Positions 19,601 through 27,806 of a stretch of DNA of 64,000 nt are shown here, in pieces. The stretch covers positions 124,001 through 188,000 of the forward strand of contig NZ_JAFMYU010000012.1 of the NCBI RefSeq assembly GCF_017353255.1. Direction: 5' to 3'. The position numbers and the translations under genes were made by a program. Under the pieces are notes generated by a model. The model was not told where the DNA came from, did no database searches, and saw only the letters and a program-made list of their open reading frames with translations. How positions within the stretch are numbered: position 1 is the first letter of the stretch; the number at the start of each line of letters is the position of its first letter. The DNA is from Fibrella aquatilis. Lineage in GTDB: Bacteria; Bacteroidota; Bacteroidia; Cytophagales; Spirosomataceae.

Positions 19601-20395
19601 CTCACCACGGTCTTTGCCGTGCCTGCTGCCCCCGTAGCAGCGGGCAAAGACTTCTGCATTAACGACCCCAGCACCGCCCTAATAGCCGCAGGCGATGCCC
19701 TCCGCTGGTACACCACCGCCGACCGCAGCACCCCAGCCCAGGCCAGCATTACGCCCCCCACCGACAAAAGTCAGAACCTGACCTACTACGTCACCCAGAC
19801 CAGAAATGGCTGCGAAAGCGCCACCACCGCCGTGGCGGTGCGGGTACGAGCCAAAGCGGTTGCCAAGCTCACCGGCGACGATACCGTGCTGGCCTACGAC
19901 AGCACGGCCATCCGTATTAACCTCGAAGGCGACGGCCCCTGGTCGTTTACGCTCTGGAGTGGGCAGTCCATCACCACCAGCAACAAGCTCTTTGTGAAGT
20001 GGGAAACCCCAAACCCCACCGCCGCCACGGCCACCTACAAGCTCCAGGCCCTGCGCAACGACTGCGGTACCGGCGACGTAGGCAACACCTATACCCTTCG
20101 TATTCAGCAACCCCTGGCCACCCAGCCCGACCCCAACTCCACCCTTTCGCTGCTGGCGTACCCCAGCCCCGCCGCCAATCGGGTTACGCTGAGCTGGCAG
20201 GCCCCGGCGGGCGTGGGCGTTACCCTGCGGCTGGTTACGCTGTTGGGCCGGGTAGGCTGGCAGGCACAGCGCACCGGCACCGGATTCGGCCAGAAAGAAG
20301 AAGTAGACCTAAGCACCTTCGCCACCGGCCACTTATTTTTCGACATACAAACAACTGATAATCAACGAAAAACAAGCAGCTTACTCAAGCAGTAG
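16700..20395 (+). CDS. Large secreted Ig-repeat protein with T9SS sorting domain
   Basis: This 1,231-residue protein has a signal peptide (ending near LAAQ) and an N-terminal region of about 345 residues with beta-sandwich character. Around eight Ig-like (CHU_C-associated) repeats follow, marked by CxxxxxxLxAxGxxLxWYxxxxG and YWVSQxxxxCEGPRA. The C-terminal ~80 residues form a type A T9SS sorting domain (LSLLAYPSPAANRVTLSW near the start, then LLGRVGW and a Lys/Gln tail). It should therefore be exported by the type IX system and displayed on or released from the surface. Blocks at 18209-18910 and 18911-19618 are a three-domain tandem duplication. An adhesin role is likely but inferred. Confidence 0.85.
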   Translation: MKTIIALTITLSLLIPWRLAAQQYPTTTPDALPFSTICQGAAVDFNATVIDDGRQNGKYLVGLYSPALPNGLRIVENVGTYTGVVSTRTAGVNSATNRIRVQFTMPRTLTAGSGYYIQLFGMNFEKSVPAQSTTFTIKPLTTLTISGNPTITAGTPAPINFTFTGTPPFTVDYNDYSSEYASVGFLRSNQTFNAYTATVTPRMPTFDVQRNYDNVFVRNLRDASGCPGPNTVGGSATVTSTPLELTTFLDKSAVCAGGTLNAQYATGNSSIRLQSDFKPLVQLSDASGNFGNPIDLATGVQGTATTNVTIPGNVAAGNGYRIRIISPRADYNALISPRSAAVTITKADKPIVTNTNPTVCQGDPSVTLSATGSGTLRWYDFNGTLQPGAPTQGTGSAGDYGYWVKQVVGSCESDKVDITVKVKTRPGAPSVSPKEICQNGPSYTLEAGGSNLRWYNSSDALWNGNGSTPVVSTGSAGPQTFKVDQQKDGCYSDKATVTVTVNALPGKPGVNNPGAVCQYTDVPNLTASGNGLKWYTAATGGSGQNTIKPNSDQPGTTSYWVSQSDKGCEGPRAQVDQVINPASPDPVTSTVTLCKDQQASSLTANGQNLIWYDANNNKLGAAPTPPTNQVRDIIYRVTQTSNAANCESKKVDLKVEVKDRPGAPVVATISACHNATAPVLSAQGTGFLWYLAATGGNGTESPPPVSTAQVGDQSYWVSQRFGACEGPRAQLTVKIIALPDQPVVVPPAPICQSVSVPTLTAKGQDLRWYRAKTGGNAEGAITPASDNAGTTSFWVSQYVNGCEGPRAQIDQVINPASPDPTFTTNPVLLCKDQQTTPLAAGGQGLKWYNANSNTPLASAPTPPTNQTGDFKYRVSQTSNAFNCESKKVDLLVQVRNTPGAPGVVPVSLCQNQTPKSLTAAGDGLLWYDVETAGTSQTALTPQTVTLGEKAYWVSQRFGSCEGPRAKLLTTVFAVPAAPVAAGKDFCINDPSTALIAAGDALRWYTTADRSTPAQASITPPTDKSQNLTYYVTQTRNGCESATTAVAVRVRAKAVAKLTGDDTVLAYDSTAIRINLEGDGPWSFTLWSGQSITTSNKLFVKWETPNPTAATATYKLQALRNDCGTGDVGNTYTLRIQQPLATQPDPNSTLSLLAYPSPAANRVTLSWQAPAGVGVTLRLVTLLGRVGWQAQRTGTGFGQKEEVDLSTFATGHLFFDIQTTDNQRKTSSLLKQ
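18209..19618 (+). repeat. Tandem duplication of a three-domain block (234 and 236 residues)
   Basis: Two successive blocks, 18209-18910 and 18911-19618, encode the same order of Ig-like domains. Phrases such as CEGPRAQ(V/I)DQVINPASPDP, CKDQQ, APTPPTNQ and YWVSQRFG(A/S)CEGPRA recur at the same spacing. The unit is about 702-708 bases, so the gene grew by duplication of a multi-domain unit, not only of single domains. Confidence 0.85.
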
Positions 20396-20425
20396 GAGTC
20401 ATTGGCCAATCTAAAAAACCACACC

Positions 20426-21073
20426 ATGACCACACCCCAGCGTATTCTCATTGCCGACAATCACCAGCTTTTTCTGGATGGCCTGCGTATGCTCCTCGAC
20501 CGTATCGACACCTGCGAGGTGGTGGGCGACGCCAAAAACGGTCGCGAAGTGCTCGATTTCCTGGCCGAAAACCAGGTCGACTGCGTACTGATTGATGTGG
20601 AAATGCCCGAACTCAACGGCATCGAAGCTACTCAGATCATCAAACGGCAATGGCCCGACGTGCGGGTGCTGGCCATTAGCATGATGGGCGACTACACCAC
20701 CGTGCAGCAGATGCTGAAAGCGGGGGCCGATGGGTATTTGTTAAAAGACATGGGCAAAGCCGAACTGGTTCGGGCGCTGGAGAGCGTGGCCGTAGGGCGC
20801 ATTTTTATCAGCCCCGCCCTATCGCCGGTGCTCGTACACGGCGTTGCCGAACGGCCCATCAACCGTCAGGCCTATGCCGAGCCGCTCACCCGCCGCGAAC
20901 GCGAGATCATGCTACTCATTCTGGATGGACTCACCAACGAACAAATGGCTCTGAAACTCTGCCTTTCGCGCACCACTATCGATACCCACCGGAAACATAT
21001 TATGGGTAAGACCGGCTGCAAGAACTCAGCCGCCCTGGTACGTTACGCCCTGGAACGGAACATGCAGATTTAG
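20426..21073 (+). CDS. NarL/FixJ-type response regulator
   Basis: An N-terminal receiver domain (phospho-acceptor Asp57 in LIDVEMP, conserved Lys107 in YLLKDMG, acidic Asp11) is joined to a C-terminal LuxR-type helix-turn-helix (LTRREREIMLLILDGLTNEQMALKLCLSRTTIDTH). It lies 30 bases after the Ig-repeat gene and may be the last gene of the secretion-linked run. Its stop codon overlaps that of the convergent histidine kinase gene, its probable partner. The ATG at 20426 is chosen over a TTG at 20402 because MTTPQRILIADN is the normal start of the receiver domain. Confidence 0.92.
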   Translation: MTTPQRILIADNHQLFLDGLRMLLDRIDTCEVVGDAKNGREVLDFLAENQVDCVLIDVEMPELNGIEATQIIKRQWPDVRVLAISMMGDYTTVQQMLKAGADGYLLKDMGKAELVRALESVAVGRIFISPALSPVLVHGVAERPINRQAYAEPLTRREREIMLLILDGLTNEQMALKLCLSRTTIDTHRKHIMGKTGCKNSAALVRYALERNMQI

Positions 21074-23088
21074 GAGCGAACCGCTTCTACTACGGTGCCT
21101 TCGTTAGCATAAATGCGGAAATGACCGCCCAGCTCTTCGGTGCGGCGTTTCATGTTACTAATACCGTAATGGCGTTCGCCCGTGTCGGCATCATCGGGCG
21201 AGAAGTTAAGGCCCTGCCCATTATCTTGGATCGTGAGGCAAAACGTGCCGTCGTTTTGAGTTTTCAGGCGTACGGTGGCCTCAGTGGCGTGGGCGTGTTT
21301 CACCACGTTGCTCAATGCCTCCTGCACAATACGAAACAGGTTCAACACCTGCGCCGACGTAAGCGGCTGCCCCGAATCGCCCTCAATCTCGATGTCTACC
21401 TCCAGACCGTCGGTTTGCTGAACGTAGCGGTTTACGTACTGATTCAGGCGTTCGTCGAACTCGGCCAGGGTAAACCGCTCCTGCTGAATGGCCCAGATCG
21501 TTTCGCGCAGGGTGCGGATGGCATCGCGGGCGTAGCCCACGATGGTGCGCAGTTGATCGGCCTGGTTTTTCCCGTTCACGATGGGCTGCTGTTCCACCTG
21601 CCGGCCAATGTGCAACAGGCTGGTAATCATGAATGCCAGTTGTGCCCCCACGTTGTCGTGCAGGTCGCGGGCAATGCGTTCGCGCTCTTCCAGCAAGCTG
21701 TTTTTCTGCGCCAGCGTCTGTACCTCAGAGGCGTAGGTGGTGCGTTCCTGCTCGCGCTGACTACTCAGCAGGCGGTCGGTATGGTCGCGCATGAGCTTGT
21801 AGCGGAAGGCCAGCCCGAAGGTGAGGGCCAGCACTTCAAACAGGCCCATGGCGGCGTAGATGTCGAAATTGACCAACGGCCTGTAGGTAGGAATCAGCCC
21901 GAAGTTGGCTATCACCTGCCCAAAATTAAGCACGTAAAACGGGGTAATGGCTACCAGGTAGAGCCAGGCGGCACTGCGGTAATAGCGCCGGTAGAGGCTC
22001 ATGAACACATAGGCGGCCATCACGGGCATGGGTAGCCAGTAGAACAGGGTAAACAGCCGCAGAAAAACAGTCTCAATCCAGGGCGACAGCTGCACCCAGT
22101 TTTCAATTACCAGCAGCAGTACACAGAAAAGCCCCGCCAGCAGTACGCCCGCACTCAGCCGGTGCAGCCAGCGGAGGGGTGTTTTCTTAAGCGGCAAAAA
22201 CGTGCGCACAAACACCAGGTTGGAATAGAACAGCAGCAGCGGAAACAGGAAGTAGCAATTTTGGCGGGGCACCCAAAACTGCATCGATGGGGCAAACTGG
22301 TTTAGAAAGCCGTTGTTGATGACCATAAAGCCGATGAGGCAGATCACGCACAGCAGGTAGGTCCAGTAGATAGAGTCGCGGGTGGTGGCGAAGAAAAACA
22401 GGCTCATCAGGGCCACAAACAGCAGTGTCATGAGCACACCACCCCAAAACAGGTAGTCGCGCTGCATCCAGGTTTCGTAGGCGCCCTGCCGGAGCAAGGT
22501 GATGGGCACCACCTGCGCCCCCCGCACTTTCACCACCCGTAGATAGATGGTATAATCGGCACCAGCGGGCGCGGTAAAGGGAAAGAAAAAGTGCCGGTTA
22601 TGCACCGGTCGCTGAGCCACCGGCGTACGCCAGCCCACCACCGGCGAGGCCGACACCAGCCCCGGTAAGGCGCTATTATCCGGCAAAAAAATGGCCTGCG
22701 TAGCCCCACCGCCCGTTTGCGTCACAAACAGTTGCAGCGACTCGAAGCACCAGAAATTAACGCGCACATACAGGGGCACGGGCTGACCCGTCACGTTCTG
22801 CACCCGAAACCGCAGCCAGATTGGGTTGGCCTGCCGCTGTTCGCTGGTGTAGCCTGCGTTGGGCACGGTTTTGCCAACGGGGCTAAACGTTAGCATCTGT
22901 ATGTCACGCAGGTTGCGATGATGCAGCGAGTCGATATAGACGCTCAGCGAACGCTCGATGGGCAGGTCGGCCAGTACGTCGTCGGTGGGGGTTAGGGTGA
23001 CTACGTCTGTTGTCTGAGCATACATATCGGGGCCGCCTGCCAGTAGCCACAGCAACAAAATCAAGATCATTCTCCCCTTCCGTACCAT
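21070..23088 (-). CDS. 7TMR-DISM sensor histidine kinase
   Basis: The protein has a signal peptide (MVRKGRMILILLLWLLAGG...), an extracytoplasmic 7TMR-DISMED2 sensor domain (about residues 30-185), seven membrane helices (about 190-400), a coiled-coil segment and a HisKA_3/HATPase_c kinase. The phospho-acceptor motif IARDLHDNVGAQL, the N box QEALSNVVKHA and the G box DNGQG are intact. Such kinases phosphorylate NarL-type regulators, here most likely the convergent gene ending at 21073. The start at 23088 gives a normal basic signal-peptide n-region; a longer frame from 23124 is possible. Confidence 0.9.
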   Translation of the reverse strand: MVRKGRMILILLLWLLAGGPDMYAQTTDVVTLTPTDDVLADLPIERSLSVYIDSLHHRNLRDIQMLTFSPVGKTVPNAGYTSEQRQANPIWLRFRVQNVTGQPVPLYVRVNFWCFESLQLFVTQTGGGATQAIFLPDNSALPGLVSASPVVGWRTPVAQRPVHNRHFFFPFTAPAGADYTIYLRVVKVRGAQVVPITLLRQGAYETWMQRDYLFWGGVLMTLLFVALMSLFFFATTRDSIYWTYLLCVICLIGFMVINNGFLNQFAPSMQFWVPRQNCYFLFPLLLFYSNLVFVRTFLPLKKTPLRWLHRLSAGVLLAGLFCVLLLVIENWVQLSPWIETVFLRLFTLFYWLPMPVMAAYVFMSLYRRYYRSAAWLYLVAITPFYVLNFGQVIANFGLIPTYRPLVNFDIYAAMGLFEVLALTFGLAFRYKLMRDHTDRLLSSQREQERTTYASEVQTLAQKNSLLEERERIARDLHDNVGAQLAFMITSLLHIGRQVEQQPIVNGKNQADQLRTIVGYARDAIRTLRETIWAIQQERFTLAEFDERLNQYVNRYVQQTDGLEVDIEIEGDSGQPLTSAQVLNLFRIVQEALSNVVKHAHATEATVRLKTQNDGTFCLTIQDNGQGLNFSPDDADTGERHYGISNMKRRTEELGGHFRIYANEGTVVEAVRS

Positions 23089-23484
23089 TCCCGCACTGGG
23101 CTGCTTTATCTGATAAACGAACATGTGTGGACCAATTGGATACCCGCCCGCCAGTGTCTTGCAACCGGTAACTGTATTGTCAGCTTAGGCCGATAGACTT
23201 AATAACAGAATTAGACGATCAGGCCTTGTTAAAGTAATGACAACCAATTGTTGAGGCCCATTTTTTTATGTAAGTGGCACACAAACACCACCTTTCACCC
23301 ACAGCCGCACATTCCCGGCCCACTTTTTGCCGTTATTTGGTTGATAGTCATTTTGCTGCGCGGTCATTTGCCTGCGGCGTCATTGGCTTCGCGTCATTCA
23401 ATAGCCACAACGAATGACCACCCAATGACGCCGCAGGCAAATGACCGCGCAGCAAAATGACCAATACCCCAACCATAAATCCGT
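23089..23484. other. Intergenic region between kinase and thioredoxin genes
   Basis: This 396-base gap separates two divergently read genes. Its only clear structure is the long inverted repeat at 23347-23461. No convincing TAnnTTTG promoter was found for the kinase. A 70-codon open frame at 23248-23460 mainly reads through the inverted repeat and is not considered a gene. Confidence 0.6.
23347..23461. repeat. 40-bp perfect inverted repeat made of gtcatt words
   Basis: Arms 23347-23386 and 23422-23461 are perfectly complementary over 40 bases, with a 35-base loop. The left arm itself is a degenerate tandem repeat: gtcatt followed by a GC-rich octamer occurs three to four times. The repeat at 57658-57740 uses the same gtcatt word. 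Confidence 0.95.
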
Positions 23485-24060
23485 ATGCGCCGTTTTGCCC
23501 TGCCCCTGTTAGTTATCTGCCTGTTAGCCACCACGTTGTCGAGCTTCAAATCAGGTTTCGTGCCCAAACCGACCGCGTCTAAAATCAACTGGATCACGTT
23601 TAAAGAGGCTTATGAGCTAAACAAAAAAGCCCCCCGCAAAGTGATCGTCGATGTCTTTACCGACTGGTGTGGGTGGTGCAAAGTGATGGATCAGCGCACG
23701 TTCAGTCAGCCCGCCATCATCGACTACGTCAACGCGCACTATTACGCCGTGAAGCTCAACGCCGAAATGAACGAAGACGTAACCATCGGCGACCACACGT
23801 TTAAGAAGCAGGGCAACGCCCACGAACTGGCCATATCGCTGCTGAAGGGACAGATGGGCTACCCCACCACGGTGTTCATGAACGAAAAGATGGAGTTGAT
23901 TCAGCCCATTTCGGGTTTTCTGGAGCCGCGTACGTTCCACCAGATCATCACCTATTTCGGCGGCGATTTTCAGACCAAAGAGAAATTCGACGATTTCAAG
24001 ACCGGCACCTACGTCAAGGATTTTCAGCCGGCCATGCCCACGCCCGGTACGGGAAAATAA
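23485..24060 (+). CDS. Exported thioredoxin-family protein
   Basis: A signal peptide (MRRFALPLLVICLLATTLSS) precedes a thioredoxin fold of the Thioredoxin_7/DUF255-like type. The redox motif is DWCGWCKVMD (Cys-Gly-Trp-Cys), and the cis-proline loop is GYPTTVFM. At 191 residues with one domain it probably works as a periplasmic thiol-disulfide protein or reductase. No partner (DsbD-like) gene is adjacent. The next gene starts 45 bases downstream behind its own promoter-like motif. Confidence 0.85.
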   Translation: MRRFALPLLVICLLATTLSSFKSGFVPKPTASKINWITFKEAYELNKKAPRKVIVDVFTDWCGWCKVMDQRTFSQPAIIDYVNAHYYAVKLNAEMNEDVTIGDHTFKKQGNAHELAISLLKGQMGYPTTVFMNEKMELIQPISGFLEPRTFHQIITYFGGDFQTKEKFDDFKTGTYVKDFQPAMPTPGTGK

Positions 24061-24089
24061 GTCAGGGTGGGTGAACGGCGTCTGTCGAC

Positions 24090-24097
24090 TATTTTTG
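24090..24097 (+). promoter_or_regulatory. Bacteroidetes -7 promoter motif before GT87-like gene
   Basis: TATTTTTG matches TAnnTTTG and lies 8 bases before the ATG at 24106. This supports that start over the upstream in-frame codon at 24067 and predicts a very short leader. Confidence 0.5.
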
Positions 24098-24105
24098 CCC
24101 CCCTT

Positions 24106-25257
24106 ATGCTCGAGTTTTTCAAAAAGCCGCTCTTCAGCGATTTTCGTTTCATTTTCGGTGTGATCGCCGCGTTGGCCCTGTTCATCAGCATCCGCACGGT
24201 CTTTATCAGCCAATCGAACAATTACCTTATTTTCTACCACACCCTCGACCACCTCGTTGAGGGCACCGACCTCTACGCCAAGTACCCCGCCGAATACGAA
24301 GACCGCAACCATTACGCCCCCAGCTTTGGGGCCTTGTTTTCGCCAATTTTTGCGCTGCCCTATTCGGTAGGGCTGTTCGTCTGGCATTTTCTGTTTGCCG
24401 CCGTCTGGGTATATGCCATCTACCGCCTGCCGCTGACGCACCGCCAAAAAGTGGTTTGCTACTGGTTTTGTCTGCATGAGTTGTTTACGGCCCTTGCCAA
24501 CAGCCAGACCAACCCGCTCATTACGGCCATTCCCATTTTCACGTTTCTGAGCTTCGAAAAACGGCAACCTCTGTGGGCGGCTTTCTTCCTTATCCTGGGT
24601 TTCAACATCAAGATATACAGCCTGGTGGGTGGTGCGCTCTTTTTGCTGTATCCACAGAAGGGGAAATTCCTGCTCAGTATGATTGGCTGGGCCGTGGTGA
24701 TGGCCTTGTTTCCGCTGCTCTTTACTACGCCCAGCAGTCTGCTCTGGCAATACCAAAACTGGCTCACCGAACTGCTCAATAAAAACGACGTCGACAAGTG
24801 GGTGAACACGTCTACCCACCGGCTTGTGCACCAGACCATCTCGCCCGACATTTCTGGCTCGGTCATTATCGGGGTGGGCGTGGTCATTTTTTGTTCGGTG
24901 TTTGTGCATGTGCGGCACTACGGCGAACGTTGGTTCAGGCTCCTGCTGCTGGCCTCGGTGCTTATTTTCCAGGTCATTTTCAACCCCGTAGCCGAGTCGC
25001 CCGCCTACATTATTGCCGTTACGGGCGTGATGATCTGGTGGTCTGTCGGCCCCAAAACCTGGTATGACCGGGTGCTGCTCATCAGTTGTTTCGTGTTTAC
25101 GGTCCTCTCCCCATCCGACCTGTTTCCGAAGACTCTGCGCGATGAATTTGTGCGCCCCTATGTGTTGAAAGCACTGCCCTGCGTGCTAATCTGGTTCCGA
25201 CTGATTTATTTAGTACACACGTACACACCCGAACGCCAATCGTTGCAGTCGGCTTAA
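24106..25257 (+). CDS. GT87-like (DUF2029) polytopic membrane protein
   Basis: The 383-residue protein has about nine to ten hydrophobic helices and the DUF2029/GT87 pattern in its first third: a loop with YHTLDHLVEGTDLYAKYPAEYED, followed by HYAPSFGALFSPIFALPY. This family includes polyprenyl-phosphate-linked mannosyl- or arabinosyltransferases in actinobacteria. In Bacteroidota the substrate is unknown, so only a likely glycosyltransferase of the inner membrane can be stated. The ATG at 24106 follows a -7 promoter motif. Confidence 0.75.
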   Translation: MLEFFKKPLFSDFRFIFGVIAALALFISIRTVFISQSNNYLIFYHTLDHLVEGTDLYAKYPAEYEDRNHYAPSFGALFSPIFALPYSVGLFVWHFLFAAVWVYAIYRLPLTHRQKVVCYWFCLHELFTALANSQTNPLITAIPIFTFLSFEKRQPLWAAFFLILGFNIKIYSLVGGALFLLYPQKGKFLLSMIGWAVVMALFPLLFTTPSSLLWQYQNWLTELLNKNDVDKWVNTSTHRLVHQTISPDISGSVIIGVGVVIFCSVFVHVRHYGERWFRLLLLASVLIFQVIFNPVAESPAYIIAVTGVMIWWSVGPKTWYDRVLLISCFVFTVLSPSDLFPKTLRDEFVRPYVLKALPCVLIWFRLIYLVHTYTPERQSLQSA

Positions 25258-25291
25258 TATCTTAGCGGTTTCTATTAAGTAGATTCCGTTT

Positions 25292-25999
25292 ATGACCGAA
25301 ACCGCTACCTGGATTGATTTTTGGCAAGGTGAGAACGCCTTCGACCAGTCGATGTCGATGAATTACGCGTACTTCCTCGACCGTGTTGAACAATACATCA
25401 CCCTTACGCCGACTACCTCCGTGCTCGACGTTGGTTCTGGCCCCGGCCACCTGGCCGATGCCTGGCACCACCGGGTGGGTCGATTAACCGGCCTCGACAT
25501 CGCCAAACGCTACAATGATATTGTCCGCGCCCGCCATGCCGACCACCCCAACGTGACGGTGCATGACCTGCCCGCCGACGACTTCCTGCACTTCCCGATG
25601 CTCGACGGCCACACCTTCGACGTAATCATCGTGATGAGTGTGTTGCAGTATTACCCCAACATCGAAGCGGTGGAAACGCTGCTCACCAACCTGAAAAGCC
25701 TGGCCAAACCCGGCACGAAAATCCTGCTTTGCGACCTCATCGTGGGCGAGGCCATGCTGAAAGACGTGGTCAGTGCGCTGGGACAGTCGTTGCGGCAGGG
25801 GCGGCTGGCAAAGATGCTGTCGCTACTGTTCCGGTTGCGCTTTTCGGCCTACTACGGCGTTCGGCAGCAGAATGGCTTTCTGGTCATTCCCCCCAACGAG
25901 TGGCTGGCCCTCTGCAAGCGCCTGGATCTGAAAGCCTACTTCCTGCCCGAACCCATCACGCTACAGCATGACCGCATGACGCTGCTGATCGATTTTTGA
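25292..25999 (+). CDS. Class I SAM-dependent methyltransferase
   Basis: A Rossmann-type methyltransferase core is present: motif I VLDVGSGPGHLAD (residues about 44-56), the acidic end of strand 2 in LTGLDIAKRY, and motif IV-like FDVIIVMSVLQYYPN. After about residue 150 the C-terminal part is less typical and could bind the substrate. No substrate can be named from sequence. The gene lies 34 bases after the GT87-like gene and may be co-transcribed with it, which hints at a glycolipid or polysaccharide target. Confidence 0.82.
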   Translation: MTETATWIDFWQGENAFDQSMSMNYAYFLDRVEQYITLTPTTSVLDVGSGPGHLADAWHHRVGRLTGLDIAKRYNDIVRARHADHPNVTVHDLPADDFLHFPMLDGHTFDVIIVMSVLQYYPNIEAVETLLTNLKSLAKPGTKILLCDLIVGEAMLKDVVSALGQSLRQGRLAKMLSLLFRLRFSAYYGVRQQNGFLVIPPNEWLALCKRLDLKAYFLPEPITLQHDRMTLLIDF

Positions 26000-26052
26000 G
26001 GTGCCAGGGTCAGGGCAACGACAGGTATTGCGCAGATTGACGATATTGCTGT

Positions 26053-27717
26053 ATGCAAAAATTTCTCCGCTTCACCCTCCTTTGTGCCGTATGTTTCATG
26101 GCTGGTGCCTTTTTCAACGCCCACAACGACCCCAAGCAACCCCTCACCGCCGAAGTCGCCGACGTAGCGTCGCGGCTGATGGACCTCTCGTTCTCCCCCG
26201 CCGAGCGCGATTCTATGCTCGACAACCTGAACGAACAGCGCCGCGACTACGAAACCATCCGCACGGCCAAGCTCACCAACGACGTTGCTCCGGCGCTGTA
26301 TTTCAACCCATTACCTACGGGCTTTCAGCTACCACAGGGCACCGACTCGTTTGTGCCCCCCCTACCCACCGGTATTAAGCTACCCACCAACCGCGACGAA
26401 CTGGCCTTCTACACCGTAGCCCAACTGGGCGAACTGATTCGGACGAAACAGATCTCGTCGGAAGCACTGACGCAGTTTTTCCTGAACCGACTGAAGACCC
26501 ACGGCCCTAAACTATTCAACGTCATCACGCTCACCGAAGACCTGGCCCTGAAGCAGGCCCGCCAGGCCGATGCCGACCTTAAGGCCGGTAATTACCGGGG
26601 GCCGCTGCACGGCATTCCCTACGGTGCCAAAGACCTGCTGGCCCAAAAAGACTACAATACTACTTGGGGTTCAGTGCCTTATAAAAACCAAACCCTCAAC
26701 TACGACGCTACGGTGATCCAGCGCCTCCAGGCTGCCGGGGCCGTACTCTGCGCCAAACTGGCCATGGGTGAACTAGCCATGGGCGACGTCTGGTTTGGGG
26801 GGAAAAGTCGCAATCCCTGGAAGCCCGAAAACGGGTCGAGCGGGTCATCGGCGGGGTCGGGGAGCACGGTGGCGGCAGGATTGCTGCCCTTTGCCATTGG
26901 CACCGAAACGCTGGGATCAATCGTCTCACCCTCAACGGTCTGCGGCGTCACAGGCCTGCGTCCTACCTACGGGCGCGTGAGCCGGCACGGGGCCATGGCC
27001 CTGTCGTGGTCGATGGATAAGATTGGCCCCATGACGCGTTCGGTAGGTGATTTGGCCCTGGTGTTCCGCGCCATTCAGGGACCCGACGGCTTCGACCCTA
27101 CCGTACTGAACGTGCCCTTCCGGTATGCCCCCAAAGCGTCGCTCAAGGGGGTTCGGGTAGGGGTGGTGCAGAAAGCGTTCGACGGCGAATACCCTAACAA
27201 AGCCAACGACAAAGCCACGCTCGACATGCTCACCAAACTAGGTGCCACGCTCGTACCCATCGAACTGCCCGCCTTCCGTTACGGTGCCCTGACCATGATC
27301 ATCGGCGTGGAAGGTGCCGCCGCCTTCGACGAGCTTACCCGCGACGGCCGCGACGACATGCTGGTGCGGCAACAGAAAAACGCCTGGCCAAACCGGTTTC
27401 GCTCGGCGCGGTTTATCCCCGCTGTTGAATACGTGCAGGCCAACCGCATCCGTACCCAACTCGTCAACCAGATGTATGCCGTCCTGAAGAAAGCAAACGT
27501 TGACGTGTATATGTCACCGACCTACGCGGGTGGCAACCTCACGCTCACCAACCTCACCGGCCACCCCTGCGTGGTGCTGCCCAACGGCTTCAACGCCGAA
27601 AAAACGCCCAGCAGCATCACGTTCAACGGCCAGCTCTTCGCCGAAGGTCAGATCCTCGCCGTGGCCAAAGCCTACCAGGAAGCCACCAACTGGCACAAGC
27701 AACACCCGGCTCTGTAA
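26053..27717 (+). CDS. Exported amidase (amidase signature family)
   Basis: After a hydrophobic N-terminal segment (about 5-22, probably a signal peptide) and a ~90-residue extension, the protein has an amidase-signature core. The Ser-cisSer-Lys triad can be placed: Lys193 in GIPYGAKD, the Gly/Ser loop GSSGSSAGSGS (about 261-271) and Ser289 in GTETLGSIVSPS. These enzymes hydrolyse amide bonds; related Asp-tRNA/Glu-tRNA amidotransferase subunits are cytoplasmic, whereas this one is probably periplasmic. The substrate is unknown. A perfect inverted repeat follows its stop. Confidence 0.85.
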   Translation: MQKFLRFTLLCAVCFMAGAFFNAHNDPKQPLTAEVADVASRLMDLSFSPAERDSMLDNLNEQRRDYETIRTAKLTNDVAPALYFNPLPTGFQLPQGTDSFVPPLPTGIKLPTNRDELAFYTVAQLGELIRTKQISSEALTQFFLNRLKTHGPKLFNVITLTEDLALKQARQADADLKAGNYRGPLHGIPYGAKDLLAQKDYNTTWGSVPYKNQTLNYDATVIQRLQAAGAVLCAKLAMGELAMGDVWFGGKSRNPWKPENGSSGSSAGSGSTVAAGLLPFAIGTETLGSIVSPSTVCGVTGLRPTYGRVSRHGAMALSWSMDKIGPMTRSVGDLALVFRAIQGPDGFDPTVLNVPFRYAPKASLKGVRVGVVQKAFDGEYPNKANDKATLDMLTKLGATLVPIELPAFRYGALTMIIGVEGAAAFDELTRDGRDDMLVRQQKNAWPNRFRSARFIPAVEYVQANRIRTQLVNQMYAVLKKANVDVYMSPTYAGGNLTLTNLTGHPCVVLPNGFNAEKTPSSITFNGQLFAEGQILAVAKAYQEATNWHKQHPAL

Positions 27718-27720
27718 TGT

Positions 27721-27800
27721 GGGCAAAAGAGTAGCGGAGTCTGGCGGCTAGCCTGATGGCATCATCAGACTCCTTGCCAGACTCCGCTACTCTTTTGCCC
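27721..27800. terminator. Perfect 25-bp inverted repeat between convergent genes
   Basis: Arms 27721-27745 and 27776-27800 are fully complementary (25 bases, 30-base loop). They lie between the ends of the amidase gene and the convergent SnoaL-like gene, so they could terminate transcription from both sides. Confidence 0.8.
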
Positions 27801-27806
27801 AACCCC

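Noticed and set aside
23248-23460. A 70-codon plus-strand frame in the gap before the thioredoxin gene.
   Set aside because: Most of it reads through the 40-bp inverted repeat and the residues look like no protein; no start signal was seen.
23617-24918. A 433-codon minus-strand frame.
   Set aside because: It lies opposite the thioredoxin and GT87-like genes and has the His/Gly/Gln-rich composition of an antisense shadow in GC-rich DNA.
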